Assembly: GCF_005925325.1 (NCBI RefSeq)
Contig: NZ_SRMP01000003.1
Coordinates: forward strand, 315,210-379,209
Length of the DNA: 64,000 bases
DNA from: Pedobacter helvus
GTDB lineage: Bacteria; Bacteroidota; Bacteroidia; Sphingobacteriales; Sphingobacteriaceae
Direction: 5' to 3'
Shown here piece after piece: positions 43,294-50,605 of the stretch; the stretch's first letter is position 1, and the number at the start of each line of letters is the position of its first letter. The notes beneath the pieces are model-generated. The model saw only the letters and a program-made list of their open reading frames with translations. It was not told where the DNA came from and made no database searches. A program made the position numbers and the translations under genes.

Positions 43294-44352
43294 ATGAAGA
43301 AAATAGGAATTTTATTTGGCCAAGAGCGTTCGTTTCCGCAAGCATTTATAGACAGAGTAAACCAGAAAGCAGTAAAGGGAATTACAGCAGAATTTGTAAA
43401 AATAGACAAGGTATTCCAGGCAGAAAAACCTGAGTATGCCGTAATCATCGACCGCATTTCGCAAGATGTGCCATTTTATCGCGCCTATTTAAAAAATGCG
43501 GCGATGGGAGGTACCGCAGTAATTAACAATCCATTTTGGTGGAGTGCCGATGAAAAATTCTTTAATAACGCATTAGCGGAGAATATTGGTGTGCCGGTAC
43601 CTAAAACTGCACTCATTCCGTCAAGAGAACATCCTGATGATACCAACGAGAATTCATTCAGCAACTTAATTATGCCTTTCGATTGGGATGCTATTTTTGA
43701 ATACACCGGCTTCCCTGCTTACATGAAACCTTTTGACGGTGGCGGATGGAAAGAAGTTTATAAGCTTCGCAGCAAAGAAGAGTTCTTCGAAAAACATAGC
43801 GAAACCAAACAAACGGTGATGATGTTGCAAGAAGAAATCATTTTTGATGAATACTTTAGATGTTATTGCATTGGTGGCAAACACGTACGCATCATGCAAT
43901 ACGAGCCTCGCAACCCGCATCACTTACGTTATGTAGTTGATGGACCGAAACCTAGCGAGGCACTACTAAAAACAGTAGAAGAATATACGTTAAAACTGAA
44001 TCAGTATTTAGGTTACGATTTCAACACAGTAGAATTTGCTGTACGTAACGGCGTGCCTATCGCTATCGATTTTTGCAACCCAGCTCCAGACGCAGCTTTG
44101 GAAAGCGTTGGTGCAGAAAACTTCGAATGGGTAGTAGAAACCGCTGCGAATTATGCAATCGAAAAAGCATTAGCACAAGAGTTCGGTAAAGACAATCTTA
44201 CTTGGGGCAATTATGTAAAATCTGGGGCAGCTGGAACACCACTTGTAACTAAAGCAGCTAAGGTTGTAGCAAAACCTACAGCAGTAAAGGAAAAACCTGC
44301 GGCAAAAGCAAAAGCGGCTGCAAAAACAATAACTAAAAAAACAACCAAATAA
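43294..44352 (+). CDS. ATP-grasp amidoligase-like protein with a lysine/alanine-rich tail
   Basis: A 352-residue ATP-grasp enzyme. The N-terminus MKKIGILFGQERSF and the FFNNALAENIGVPVPKT helix precede the ATP-grasp core: FPAYMKPFDGGGWKEVYKL (nucleotide lysine and glycine loop, about 145-163), VMMLQEEIIFDEYFRCYCI (about 175-195) and the metal-binding VEFAVRNGVPIAIDFCNPAPD (about 248-268). Residues about 308-352 are a low-complexity A/K/T/P tail (KPTAVKEKPAAKAKAAAKTI) like histone- or AlgP-type tails, which may bind nucleic acid or polyanions. It is in an operon-like run with a GCS2-type ligase (18 bp gap). Confidence 0.85.
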   Translation: MKKIGILFGQERSFPQAFIDRVNQKAVKGITAEFVKIDKVFQAEKPEYAVIIDRISQDVPFYRAYLKNAAMGGTAVINNPFWWSADEKFFNNALAENIGVPVPKTALIPSREHPDDTNENSFSNLIMPFDWDAIFEYTGFPAYMKPFDGGGWKEVYKLRSKEEFFEKHSETKQTVMMLQEEIIFDEYFRCYCIGGKHVRIMQYEPRNPHHLRYVVDGPKPSEALLKTVEEYTLKLNQYLGYDFNTVEFAVRNGVPIAIDFCNPAPDAALESVGAENFEWVVETAANYAIEKALAQEFGKDNLTWGNYVKSGAAGTPLVTKAAKVVAKPTAVKEKPAAKAKAAAKTITKKTTK

Positions 44353-44370
44353 AATCCAATAAGACTACCT

Positions 44371-45471
44371 ATGAACGAATTCACCTTAGGGATTGAAGAA
44401 GAGTACATGATTGTTGATCCTGTAACTAGGGAATTAACCTCTCATGACCAAAAAATTGTGGAGGCAGCACAGAAAATTCATAAAGACCAAGTGAAGGCAG
44501 AAATGCATCAAGCTGTGGTGGAGGTGGGGACCGGCATTTGCAGAAACACCGATCAGGCCAGAGAAGAAATTTCGCAGTTGCGAAGAACAGTTGCAGAATT
44601 AGCTGGCGAACAAGGTTTACGCATTGGAGCGGCTGGCACACACCCATTTTCGCATTGGGAAAAGCAATTGATTACTGAGCATCCCCGCTACAACGAAATT
44701 GTAAATGAGCTACAGGAAGCGGCCAGATCTAACTTAATTTTTGGCCTGCACGTTCATGTTGGTTTTCAATCAAGGGAATTAGCTATACACATTGCCAACC
44801 AGGTGCGTTATTTTTTGCCACACGTTTTTGCTCTTTCTACCAATTCTCCATTTTGGGAAGGAAGAAATACGGGTTACAAATCGTTCCGCACAAAGGTTTT
44901 CGACAAGTTTCCGCGTACCGGTATTCCTGATGTTTTCAATAGTATTGAAGACTATGATAACTACGTAAAGTTGCTGATCAAGACCAATTGTATCGACAAT
45001 GCTAAAAAAATCTGGTGGGATATTCGTGTACATCCTTTCTTCGAAACCATTGAATTTAGGGTGTGCGATTGCCCAATGCTGATTGACGAAACAATGGCTT
45101 TCACCGCATTATTTCAGGCATTATGTGCGAAATTATACAAGTTGCGTTTACAGAACCTGAACTTTATTTCTTACAGCAGAGCGCTCATTAACGAGAACAA
45201 ATGGCGAGCCGCCCGCTACGGAATTGACGGAAATTTGATAGACTTTGGTAAAGAAATGGAAGTAAATTGCCGAAATTTGGTGCTCGAATTATTAGACTTT
45301 GTAGATGATGTGGTAGATGAGTTGGGCAGCAGAAAAGAAATCGAATACGTACAAACCATCCTAGCTAATGGTACGGGAGCGGATCGTCAGTTAGCGGTTT
45401 TCGAACAAACTCAGAGCTACGAATCCGTGGTAGATTACATCACTACACAAACATTAATCGGTGCGAAATAA
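44371..45471 (+). CDS. Carboxylate-amine ligase of the YbdK/GCS2 family
   Basis: A 366-residue glutamate-cysteine ligase type 2 fold protein. It begins MNEFTLGIEEEYMIVDP and carries GLHVHVGF near residue 130 and KIWWDIRVHPFFETIEFRV (about 210-228), the metal and substrate region of the family. E. coli YbdK has only weak glutamate-cysteine ligase activity, so the true substrate is unknown. It shares a tight run with an ATP-grasp protein upstream and a glutamine amidotransferase downstream, with overlapping or short gaps, suggesting coordinated amide-bond formation. Confidence 0.9.
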   Translation: MNEFTLGIEEEYMIVDPVTRELTSHDQKIVEAAQKIHKDQVKAEMHQAVVEVGTGICRNTDQAREEISQLRRTVAELAGEQGLRIGAAGTHPFSHWEKQLITEHPRYNEIVNELQEAARSNLIFGLHVHVGFQSRELAIHIANQVRYFLPHVFALSTNSPFWEGRNTGYKSFRTKVFDKFPRTGIPDVFNSIEDYDNYVKLLIKTNCIDNAKKIWWDIRVHPFFETIEFRVCDCPMLIDETMAFTALFQALCAKLYKLRLQNLNFISYSRALINENKWRAARYGIDGNLIDFGKEMEVNCRNLVLELLDFVDDVVDELGSRKEIEYVQTILANGTGADRQLAVFEQTQSYESVVDYITTQTLIGAK

Positions 45472-45475
45472 AAAA

Positions 45476-46300
45476 ATGAACGATATTAATATAAAGGTAG
45501 CCGTTATAGATATGAATAACGGGTTCCCTAACCAGGGAATGAGGGGTATACAAGAAATTTTACACCGATACAAAATTTACAATCAGCTTAACCTAGCGGT
45601 TGATATTTTCGACATTAGGCAAAAAGGCGAAGTGCCTGATTTAAGCTATAACATTTACATCTCGAGTGGCGGACCCGGCAACCCATACGATGGCGAAGGG
45701 CAAAAATGGGAGAGCGATTTTTTTGACCTGTTAGATAGAATTGACGATTTTAATTTAATTAACAACGAAAAAAAGCATGTTTTCCTAATTTGCCATTCTT
45801 TCCAATTAGGATGTAGAAAGTACAGACTAGGCAATGTTACCCAGCGTAAATCAAATGCTTTTGGTATTTTCCCAATTACCTTGACAGAAGCGGGAGAGGA
45901 TGAAAAAATTTTCAATGGGCTTCACAATCCTTTTTATTCGGTAGATAGCCGAGATTGGCAAGTGATAGAACCTAATGAAGCTACCTTCCAGAAAATGGGT
46001 GCAAGTTTGCTAGCTATAGAAAAAGAAAGACCGCACGTAGATTTAGAAAGATGCATAATGGCTATTCGCTTTTCTCCTTACATGATTGGCACGCAATTTC
46101 ATCCAGAAGCTGATCCAATTGGCATGAAAATGTACCTTTCTTTAGAAGAAAAAAGAGATTTGATTATTAAAAATCACGGAAAAGAAAAGTACGATGATAT
46201 GATTGACAGCCTAGAAAATCCAGACAGAATTATGCTTACGCAAAGCGTAATTTTACCGAATTTTTTAGATGAAGCTATTAATGCTTATCAAGCGGTTTAG
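45476..46300 (+). CDS. Class I glutamine amidotransferase-like protein
   Basis: A 274-residue protein with start ATG 45476 (an in-frame GTG at 45461 would overlap the previous gene). The nucleophile is the Cys of LICHSFQLGCRK (about residue 104), and the His-Glu pair is in IGTQFHPEADPIGM (about 206-219), so it is likely active. The nucleophile elbow lacks the Gly that usually precedes the Cys (ICHSF instead of GxCxG). It could hydrolyse glutamine for ammonia or cleave a gamma-glutamyl linkage of the cluster product. The gap to the ligase is 4 bp. Confidence 0.87.
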   Translation: MNDINIKVAVIDMNNGFPNQGMRGIQEILHRYKIYNQLNLAVDIFDIRQKGEVPDLSYNIYISSGGPGNPYDGEGQKWESDFFDLLDRIDDFNLINNEKKHVFLICHSFQLGCRKYRLGNVTQRKSNAFGIFPITLTEAGEDEKIFNGLHNPFYSVDSRDWQVIEPNEATFQKMGASLLAIEKERPHVDLERCIMAIRFSPYMIGTQFHPEADPIGMKMYLSLEEKRDLIIKNHGKEKYDDMIDSLENPDRIMLTQSVILPNFLDEAINAYQAV

Positions 46301-46317
46301 TGCTACCGCTCATTTTA

Positions 46318-46396
46318 CGTCATTCCTGCAAAGACGGGAATCTTAAAGCGAATGATATCTATCTCTTTAGGATTCCCAGTCGAATTGGGAATGACG
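46318..46396. repeat. Nested palindromic element (CGTCATTCC / GGAATGACG)
   Basis: CGTCATTCC (46318-46326) is mirrored by GGAATGACG (46388-46396), and inside it GGGAATC (46336-46342) is mirrored by GATTCCC (46371-46377). It lies between two genes of the amidoligase cluster. It resembles the CGTCATTCCCGC...GGGAATC palindromic repeats known from many bacterial genomes. Confidence 0.65.
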
Positions 46397-46438
46397 ACAA
46401 GGGGAATGTCAATACTAAATTAAAAAAATTCGTCTACT

Positions 46439-47626
46439 ATGACAGCAAACAACCGGCAAACCTTCAACGCCAACTTCAGCGAAGAAAAATATCATTCCTT
46501 TTTAAAACTATTAGGCAAAGGTTATCCTGAAATCACTTTTAGAGTAGCTGAGTCTCCAATTTTTATCTCAGCAGATTTAAAACAAAAATTAATTGCCGCT
46601 GGAGAGGAAATCATTGCTTTGATTAAGCAAGACAACTTTAAGGAACTTACACAAAAAGCCATCCCAACAGAATGGAAAGTTCCCAACGAAAACGATCATC
46701 CGCACTTTTTAACTTTCGATTTTGGCTTATGTAAGGACGAAAAAGGAGCAATTTCACCAATGTTAATCGAAATGCAAGGCTTCCCTTCATTGTATGGTTT
46801 CCAATCTCATTTAGCGAAGAACTACAAAAAAGCTTATGAATTGGATAGCAATCTCACCCCGTTTTTTGATGGCTTAAATGAAGAAAGCTATTTCGAATTG
46901 CTAAAAAAAGTGATTGTAGGCCCGCATTCGCCGCACGAAGTGGTATTAATGGATATTGACGCCCCTAACCAAAAAACAGCTATCGATTTCTTTGTTACTG
47001 CAAATAAAATTGGCATTAAAATTCTGTCATTAGAAGATATTAAAAAAGAAGGGAAACAGCTTTTTTATACGCAGGGCAATGAAAAAATACAGATCAAAAG
47101 AATTTATAATCGTTTAATTTTCGACGAAATTGCGGGAGATACATCTGTTTTCGACAACAGCTTTGATCCTCGTGAAGAATTAGAGGTAGAATGGATTACT
47201 CATCCAAATTGGTTTTACCGCATTAGCAAATACACCATGCCTTTTTTAAATGGACAATTTGTACCAGAAACTAGATTTTTAAACGAGGTAGAGGCAATCC
47301 CTTCCGATCTGGAGAATTATGTACTAAAACCATTATTTTCTTTCGCTGGTATGGGCGTAATCATCGATGTTAAAGAAAGCGACATCACCTCCATAAAAGA
47401 TCCTGAAAATTGGATTTTACAACGAAAAGTAACTTATGAGCCTGTGGTAGAATCGCCGAGTGGCGGTGTAAAAGCAGAAATTCGATTGATGTATTTATGG
47501 CCGGAGGGCGAAGAACCTCAACTTTGTATCAACTTAGCTCGTTTAAGTAGAGGCAAAATGATTGGCGTACGTTACAATGCAGATTTTGATTGGGTTGGCG
47601 GTACAGTTGGGTTGATGGAGAGTTGA
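46439..47626 (+). CDS. Second ATP-grasp-like protein of the cluster
   Basis: A 395-residue protein with a large N-terminal domain (MTANNRQTFNANFSEEKYHS..., with MLIEMQGFPSLYGFQSHL near residue 107). The ATP-grasp-like C-terminal half contains ENYVLKPLFSFAGMGVIIDV (about residues 285-304, nucleotide-binding Lys and Gly loop), WILQRKVTYEPVV (about 322), KAEIRLMYLW (about 343) and CINLARLSRGKMIGVRYN. The pattern matches an uncharacterised ligase family; the product is unknown. Whether it belongs to the same transcript is uncertain, because a palindrome and about 140 bp separate it from the amidotransferase. Confidence 0.75.
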   Translation: MTANNRQTFNANFSEEKYHSFLKLLGKGYPEITFRVAESPIFISADLKQKLIAAGEEIIALIKQDNFKELTQKAIPTEWKVPNENDHPHFLTFDFGLCKDEKGAISPMLIEMQGFPSLYGFQSHLAKNYKKAYELDSNLTPFFDGLNEESYFELLKKVIVGPHSPHEVVLMDIDAPNQKTAIDFFVTANKIGIKILSLEDIKKEGKQLFYTQGNEKIQIKRIYNRLIFDEIAGDTSVFDNSFDPREELEVEWITHPNWFYRISKYTMPFLNGQFVPETRFLNEVEAIPSDLENYVLKPLFSFAGMGVIIDVKESDITSIKDPENWILQRKVTYEPVVESPSGGVKAEIRLMYLWPEGEEPQLCINLARLSRGKMIGVRYNADFDWVGGTVGLMES

Positions 47627-47776
47627 TTTACAAACGTCATGCTGAATTAATTTTACCTCATAGCTTTCCGCTTCGCCAAAGGTCGCCGTTAGCGTTGGAG
47701 CAAATCCTTTAGTTCTTTTACAATCTGCCAACAATTAAACAAATTAGCTATATACAATTAACCTATCTTTGTATTC
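47627..47776 (+). other. Intergenic relic-like sequence
   Basis: A 150-bp non-coding stretch. It includes a GTCATGCTGAATTA sequence, a word found in dispersed repeats of other bacteria, and a GC-richer segment (CCGCTTCGCCAAAGGTCGCCG). No open frame or hairpin of note. Confidence 0.35.
47764..47771 (+). promoter_or_regulatory. -7 box (TATCTTTG) 5 nt before a start codon
   Basis: TATCTTTG ends at 47771 and the ATG is at 47777, so the mRNA would be leaderless or nearly so. Confidence 0.5.
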
Positions 47777-47938
47777 ATGGATATTCAGTTCATATTAATG
47801 ATTGTGATTTTCGCCGCTGCATTAATTTATGTAGGGAGGATTATCTATCGTAGTATTGCCCCAAAAAAGGGTTCTTGTGCTACAGGCTGTGGTAAATGCA
47901 GCGCAGACTTCAGTAAAATCCCTGACACCAAATCTTAA
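47777..47938 (+). CDS. FeoB-associated Cys-rich membrane protein
   Basis: A 53-residue peptide. It has one N-terminal transmembrane helix (FILMIVIFAAALIYVGRII, residues 4-22), a basic linker (YRSIAPKKG) and a Cys cluster (SCATGCGKCS, C at about 34, 38 and 41) near a polar C-terminus. This matches the short FeoB-associated Cys-rich family that usually sits by ferrous-iron transporter genes. No feoB is in this window. The stop is 3 bp before the ATG of a Crp/Fnr regulator, suggesting co-translation. Confidence 0.75.
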   Translation: MDIQFILMIVIFAAALIYVGRIIYRSIAPKKGSCATGCGKCSADFSKIPDTKS

Positions 47939-47941
47939 CAG

Positions 47942-48529
47942 ATGTTAGAGAAATTTCAATCTTATCTAAAAGAGCGACTTGCCATTACCGACGAACAAGC
48001 GAAGGAAGCAACTAGCTGCCTGAAAAGCAAAACCTTTAAAAAAGGTACTGTTTTACTAAGTCCGGGAGATTTACGTTCTGATAGTTATTTTATTAACGAA
48101 GGGCTTTTACGTTATTTCTCTATTGACGAAAAAGGCAAAGAGCACATCATTCAATTTGCACCAGAAAACTGGATGGTATCCGACAGAAATAGTTCTGTAT
48201 TTAACGAGCCTTCTATCTTTTTTATCGATGCCATTGAAAATACGGAAGTACTTATCGTACCAAGCAATTTCTTTGCAGATATCCAAAAGCTGTTACCGCA
48301 CATCTTAGAATTGAACATTTTGATGTTACATAACTCTATTAGGTTTATGCAGAAACGCATCAATATGTTGTTAAGTGCTACTGCCGAAGAACGTTACCTA
48401 GATTTCATCAAACTATATCCAAACTTAACTTTACGTGTACCACAGTGGATGATTGCTTCTTACTTAGGTATCACTCCAGAATCGCTCAGCAGAGTGCGTA
48501 AAGATCTAGCGAAAAAGCACTTTAAATAA
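47942..48529 (+). CDS. Crp/Fnr family transcriptional regulator
   Basis: A 195-residue regulator. The N-terminal cyclic-nucleotide-binding-like beta-roll (SCLKSKTFKKGTVLLSPGDLRSD..., about 30-110) has no obvious cAMP-binding arginine or Cys cluster. The C-terminal helix-turn-helix is IASYLGITPESLSRVRKDLAKK (about 172-193). It starts 3 bp after the Cys-rich membrane peptide gene. Ligand unknown; the pairing suggests iron, redox or membrane-stress control. Confidence 0.88.
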   Translation: MLEKFQSYLKERLAITDEQAKEATSCLKSKTFKKGTVLLSPGDLRSDSYFINEGLLRYFSIDEKGKEHIIQFAPENWMVSDRNSSVFNEPSIFFIDAIENTEVLIVPSNFFADIQKLLPHILELNILMLHNSIRFMQKRINMLLSATAEERYLDFIKLYPNLTLRVPQWMIASYLGITPESLSRVRKDLAKKHFK

Positions 48530-48577
48530 TTAGCTAATTACTTAACATACATCAATGTTTAACTAAACAGCCTGCCA

Positions 48578-48585
48578 TAACTTTG
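48578..48585 (+). promoter_or_regulatory. -7 box (TAACTTTG) for the YceI gene
   Basis: TAACTTTG fits TAnnTTTG and lies about 38 nt upstream of the ATG at 48623. Confidence 0.45.
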
Positions 48586-48622
48586 TGTTATCAAATTAAA
48601 AGAACACAAAATTTAAAATATT

Positions 48623-49153
48623 ATGGCAACTACTAAATGGGCTTTAGACCCAACCCACAGCGAATTACAATTTAAAGTAAAGCACTTGATGATTACTACA
48701 GTAACGGGAAACATCAAATCTTTTCAAGCTGAATTAGGATCTGAAGGTGATGATTTCACCAATGCAAACATCTCTTTTTCTGGCGATATCAATACTATTG
48801 ATACTGGTAATGGTGATAGAGATGGCCACCTAAAAAGTGGTGATTTCTTTGACGCAGAAAAATTCCCTGCAATTACTTTCAAATCTACCAATGTAGAAAA
48901 AGATGGCAGCGATTATATCGTAAATGGCAACTTAACGATCAAAGACGTAACTAAAGCTGTGAAATTGAATGCAGAATTTGGTGGTATCGCTACCGACCCT
49001 TGGGGAAATACCAAAGCTGGTTTTACTTTAAGCGGTAAAATTAACCGTACAGAGTTTGGCCTAACTTGGAATGCTGCATTAGAAACTGGCGGTGTAATGG
49101 TAAGCGAAGAAGTAAAAATCTTAGGCGAATTACAATTCGTTAAACAAGCTTAA
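48623..49153 (+). CDS. YceI family lipid-binding protein
   Basis: A 176-residue lipocalin-like beta-barrel protein of the YceI family (isoprenoid-binding, periplasmic in many bacteria). Visible: WALDPTHSELQFKVKHLMI at the start, the DGHLKSGDFFDAEKFPAITF block (about residues 73-92) and WGNTKAGFTLSGKINRTEFGLTW near the C-terminus. No signal peptide is apparent, so it may be cytosolic. It is followed 21 bp later by a pirin gene with a strong Shine-Dalgarno sequence. Confidence 0.9.
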   Translation: MATTKWALDPTHSELQFKVKHLMITTVTGNIKSFQAELGSEGDDFTNANISFSGDINTIDTGNGDRDGHLKSGDFFDAEKFPAITFKSTNVEKDGSDYIVNGNLTIKDVTKAVKLNAEFGGIATDPWGNTKAGFTLSGKINRTEFGLTWNAALETGGVMVSEEVKILGELQFVKQA

Positions 49154-49161
49154 TATAACAG

Positions 49162-49169
49162 AAAGGAGG
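49162..49169 (+). promoter_or_regulatory. Strong Shine-Dalgarno (AAAGGAGG) before the pirin gene
   Basis: AAAGGAGG lies 5 nt upstream of the ATG at 49175. Bacteroidota genes usually lack strong Shine-Dalgarno sites, so this is unusual here. Confidence 0.55.
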
Positions 49170-49174
49170 CTTTT

Positions 49175-50047
49175 ATGCCTACATTAAAAAAAGTTGCTGC
49201 TATTCTAAATCCGCCTGCGCCGCACATGGTTGGAGATGGGTTTAGAGTGCACAACTTCTTCCCAAGCGGATACAAAATTAAAATGGATCCGTTTTATTTA
49301 CTCGATTACAATGCAAAAATCGAGTTTTCTCCAACCAATAAGCTTAGAGGAGTTGGCGTACATCCACATCGTGGATTTGAGACTGTCACTATTGCTTATC
49401 ATGGTGCGGTAGCTCATCACGATAGTGCGGGTAATAGTGGTGTAATTTATCCAGGAGATGTACAGTGGATGACTGCGGCTAGCGGTATCCTACATAAAGA
49501 ATATCACGAAGAGAGCTACAGCAAAAAAGGTGGTCCCTTCCAAATGGTACAGTTATGGGTAAACCTACCTGCTAGGTTCAAAATGAGTACGCCAAAATAT
49601 CAGGCTTTAGCCAACGAAAACATGGCCAAATATGAACTACCTAATGGAGATGGCCTAGTCGAAGTAATTACAGGCGAATACAATGGCACTAAAGGTAGCG
49701 CATCTACTTTTACGCCTATAGAGATGTATAATGTGAGATTAAATGCTGGCGCAAAAGCTTCCCTAGCTAGTCCTGCAAATTACAATACTGCATTAATTGT
49801 AATTGAGGGTGCAATCACTGTAAATGAAACTGAGCAGGCAACAACCAATCAAATGGTACATTTTGCCCACGAAGGTTCGGTTATTGAAATAGAGGCCAAA
49901 GAAAACTCAGTAGTGCTATTTCTAGCTGGAGAACCTATTAATGAGCCTATCGCTCAATATGGGCCGTTCTTGATGAATAAACCAGAAGAATTGCAACAGG
50001 CAATAGAAGATTACAATACCGGAAAATTTGGGTATTTAGAAGAATAA
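49175..50047 (+). CDS. Pirin family protein
   Basis: A 290-residue bicupin. The N-terminal cupin holds the metal-binding motif: GVHPHRGFETVTIAYHGAV (about residues 60-78, H-x-H) with a further His in HHDSAG and a Glu in KEYHEESY. GDVQWMTAASGILHKEYHE is the most family-specific block (about residues 89-107). The C-terminal cupin ends NKPEELQQAIEDYNTGKFGYL. Pirins can act as quercetinase or transcription cofactor. It probably shares a transcript with yceI. Confidence 0.92.
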   Translation: MPTLKKVAAILNPPAPHMVGDGFRVHNFFPSGYKIKMDPFYLLDYNAKIEFSPTNKLRGVGVHPHRGFETVTIAYHGAVAHHDSAGNSGVIYPGDVQWMTAASGILHKEYHEESYSKKGGPFQMVQLWVNLPARFKMSTPKYQALANENMAKYELPNGDGLVEVITGEYNGTKGSASTFTPIEMYNVRLNAGAKASLASPANYNTALIVIEGAITVNETEQATTNQMVHFAHEGSVIEIEAKENSVVLFLAGEPINEPIAQYGPFLMNKPEELQQAIEDYNTGKFGYLEE

Positions 50048-50056
50048 TTGGGTTAC

Positions 50057-50104
50057 GGTTTGCGAGTTATGGGTTTTCAAACGTTTTACCCAAAACTCGC
50101 AACC
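50057..50104. terminator. Hairpin between convergent pirin and ispF genes
   Basis: GGTTTGCGAGTT (50057-50068) pairs with AACTCGCAACC (50094-50104), with one bulged base. Both flanking genes end within 20 bp, so it may terminate both. The sequence is also word-repeat-like (GGGTTACGGTTTGCGAGTTATGGG). Confidence 0.55.
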
Positions 50105-50112
50105 TATAACCT

Positions 50113-50595
50113 TTAACTAATTTTTTCTATCAAACAAACCGCATAAGCCACCACCCCCTCTTCGCGACCAATAAAGCCCATTTGCTCATTTGTAGTCGCT
50201 TTGATGGAAATATCATCTACAGAAATTCCCATAGCCACAGCAATGTTTTCTTGCATCTGCGGAATATGAGGATTGATTTTAGGAGCTTCTAAACAAAGCA
50301 TTGCATCTATATTGCCAACTTCATAATTTTTCTCCTTCAGCAGTTTAACCGTTTCTTTTAACAAGATGATACTGCTGATCCCTTTCCACTGCGGGTCGGT
50401 ATTTTTAAAATGAAAACCAATGTCTCTTAAATTTGCGGCGCCCAACAAGGCATCGCAAATGGCATGTAACAACACATCCGCATCAGAATGACCGAATGCA
50501 CCTTTATGGTGTTCTAAGGTTACACCTCCCACCACAAAAGGGTGGTTATCTTTTAGCTGATGAACATCAAAGCCAAAACCTACTTTTATACGCAT
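50113..50595 (-). CDS. ispF: 2-C-methyl-D-erythritol 2,4-cyclodiphosphate synthase
   Basis: A 160-residue MEP-pathway enzyme that cyclises CDP-ME 2-phosphate to MEcPP for isoprenoid synthesis. Motifs: GFGFDVHQLK (metal Asp and His, about residues 6-15), GHSDADVLLHAICDALLGA (about 34-52), DIGFHFKNTDP (about 58-68) and ATTNEQMGFIGREEGVVAYA (about 133-152). It follows porV by 10 bp on the minus strand, so the two are likely co-transcribed. Confidence 0.95.
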   Translation of the reverse strand: MRIKVGFGFDVHQLKDNHPFVVGGVTLEHHKGAFGHSDADVLLHAICDALLGAANLRDIGFHFKNTDPQWKGISSIILLKETVKLLKEKNYEVGNIDAMLCLEAPKINPHIPQMQENIAVAMGISVDDISIKATTNEQMGFIGREEGVVAYAVCLIEKIS

Positions 50596-50605
50596 AAATC
50601 TTTTC

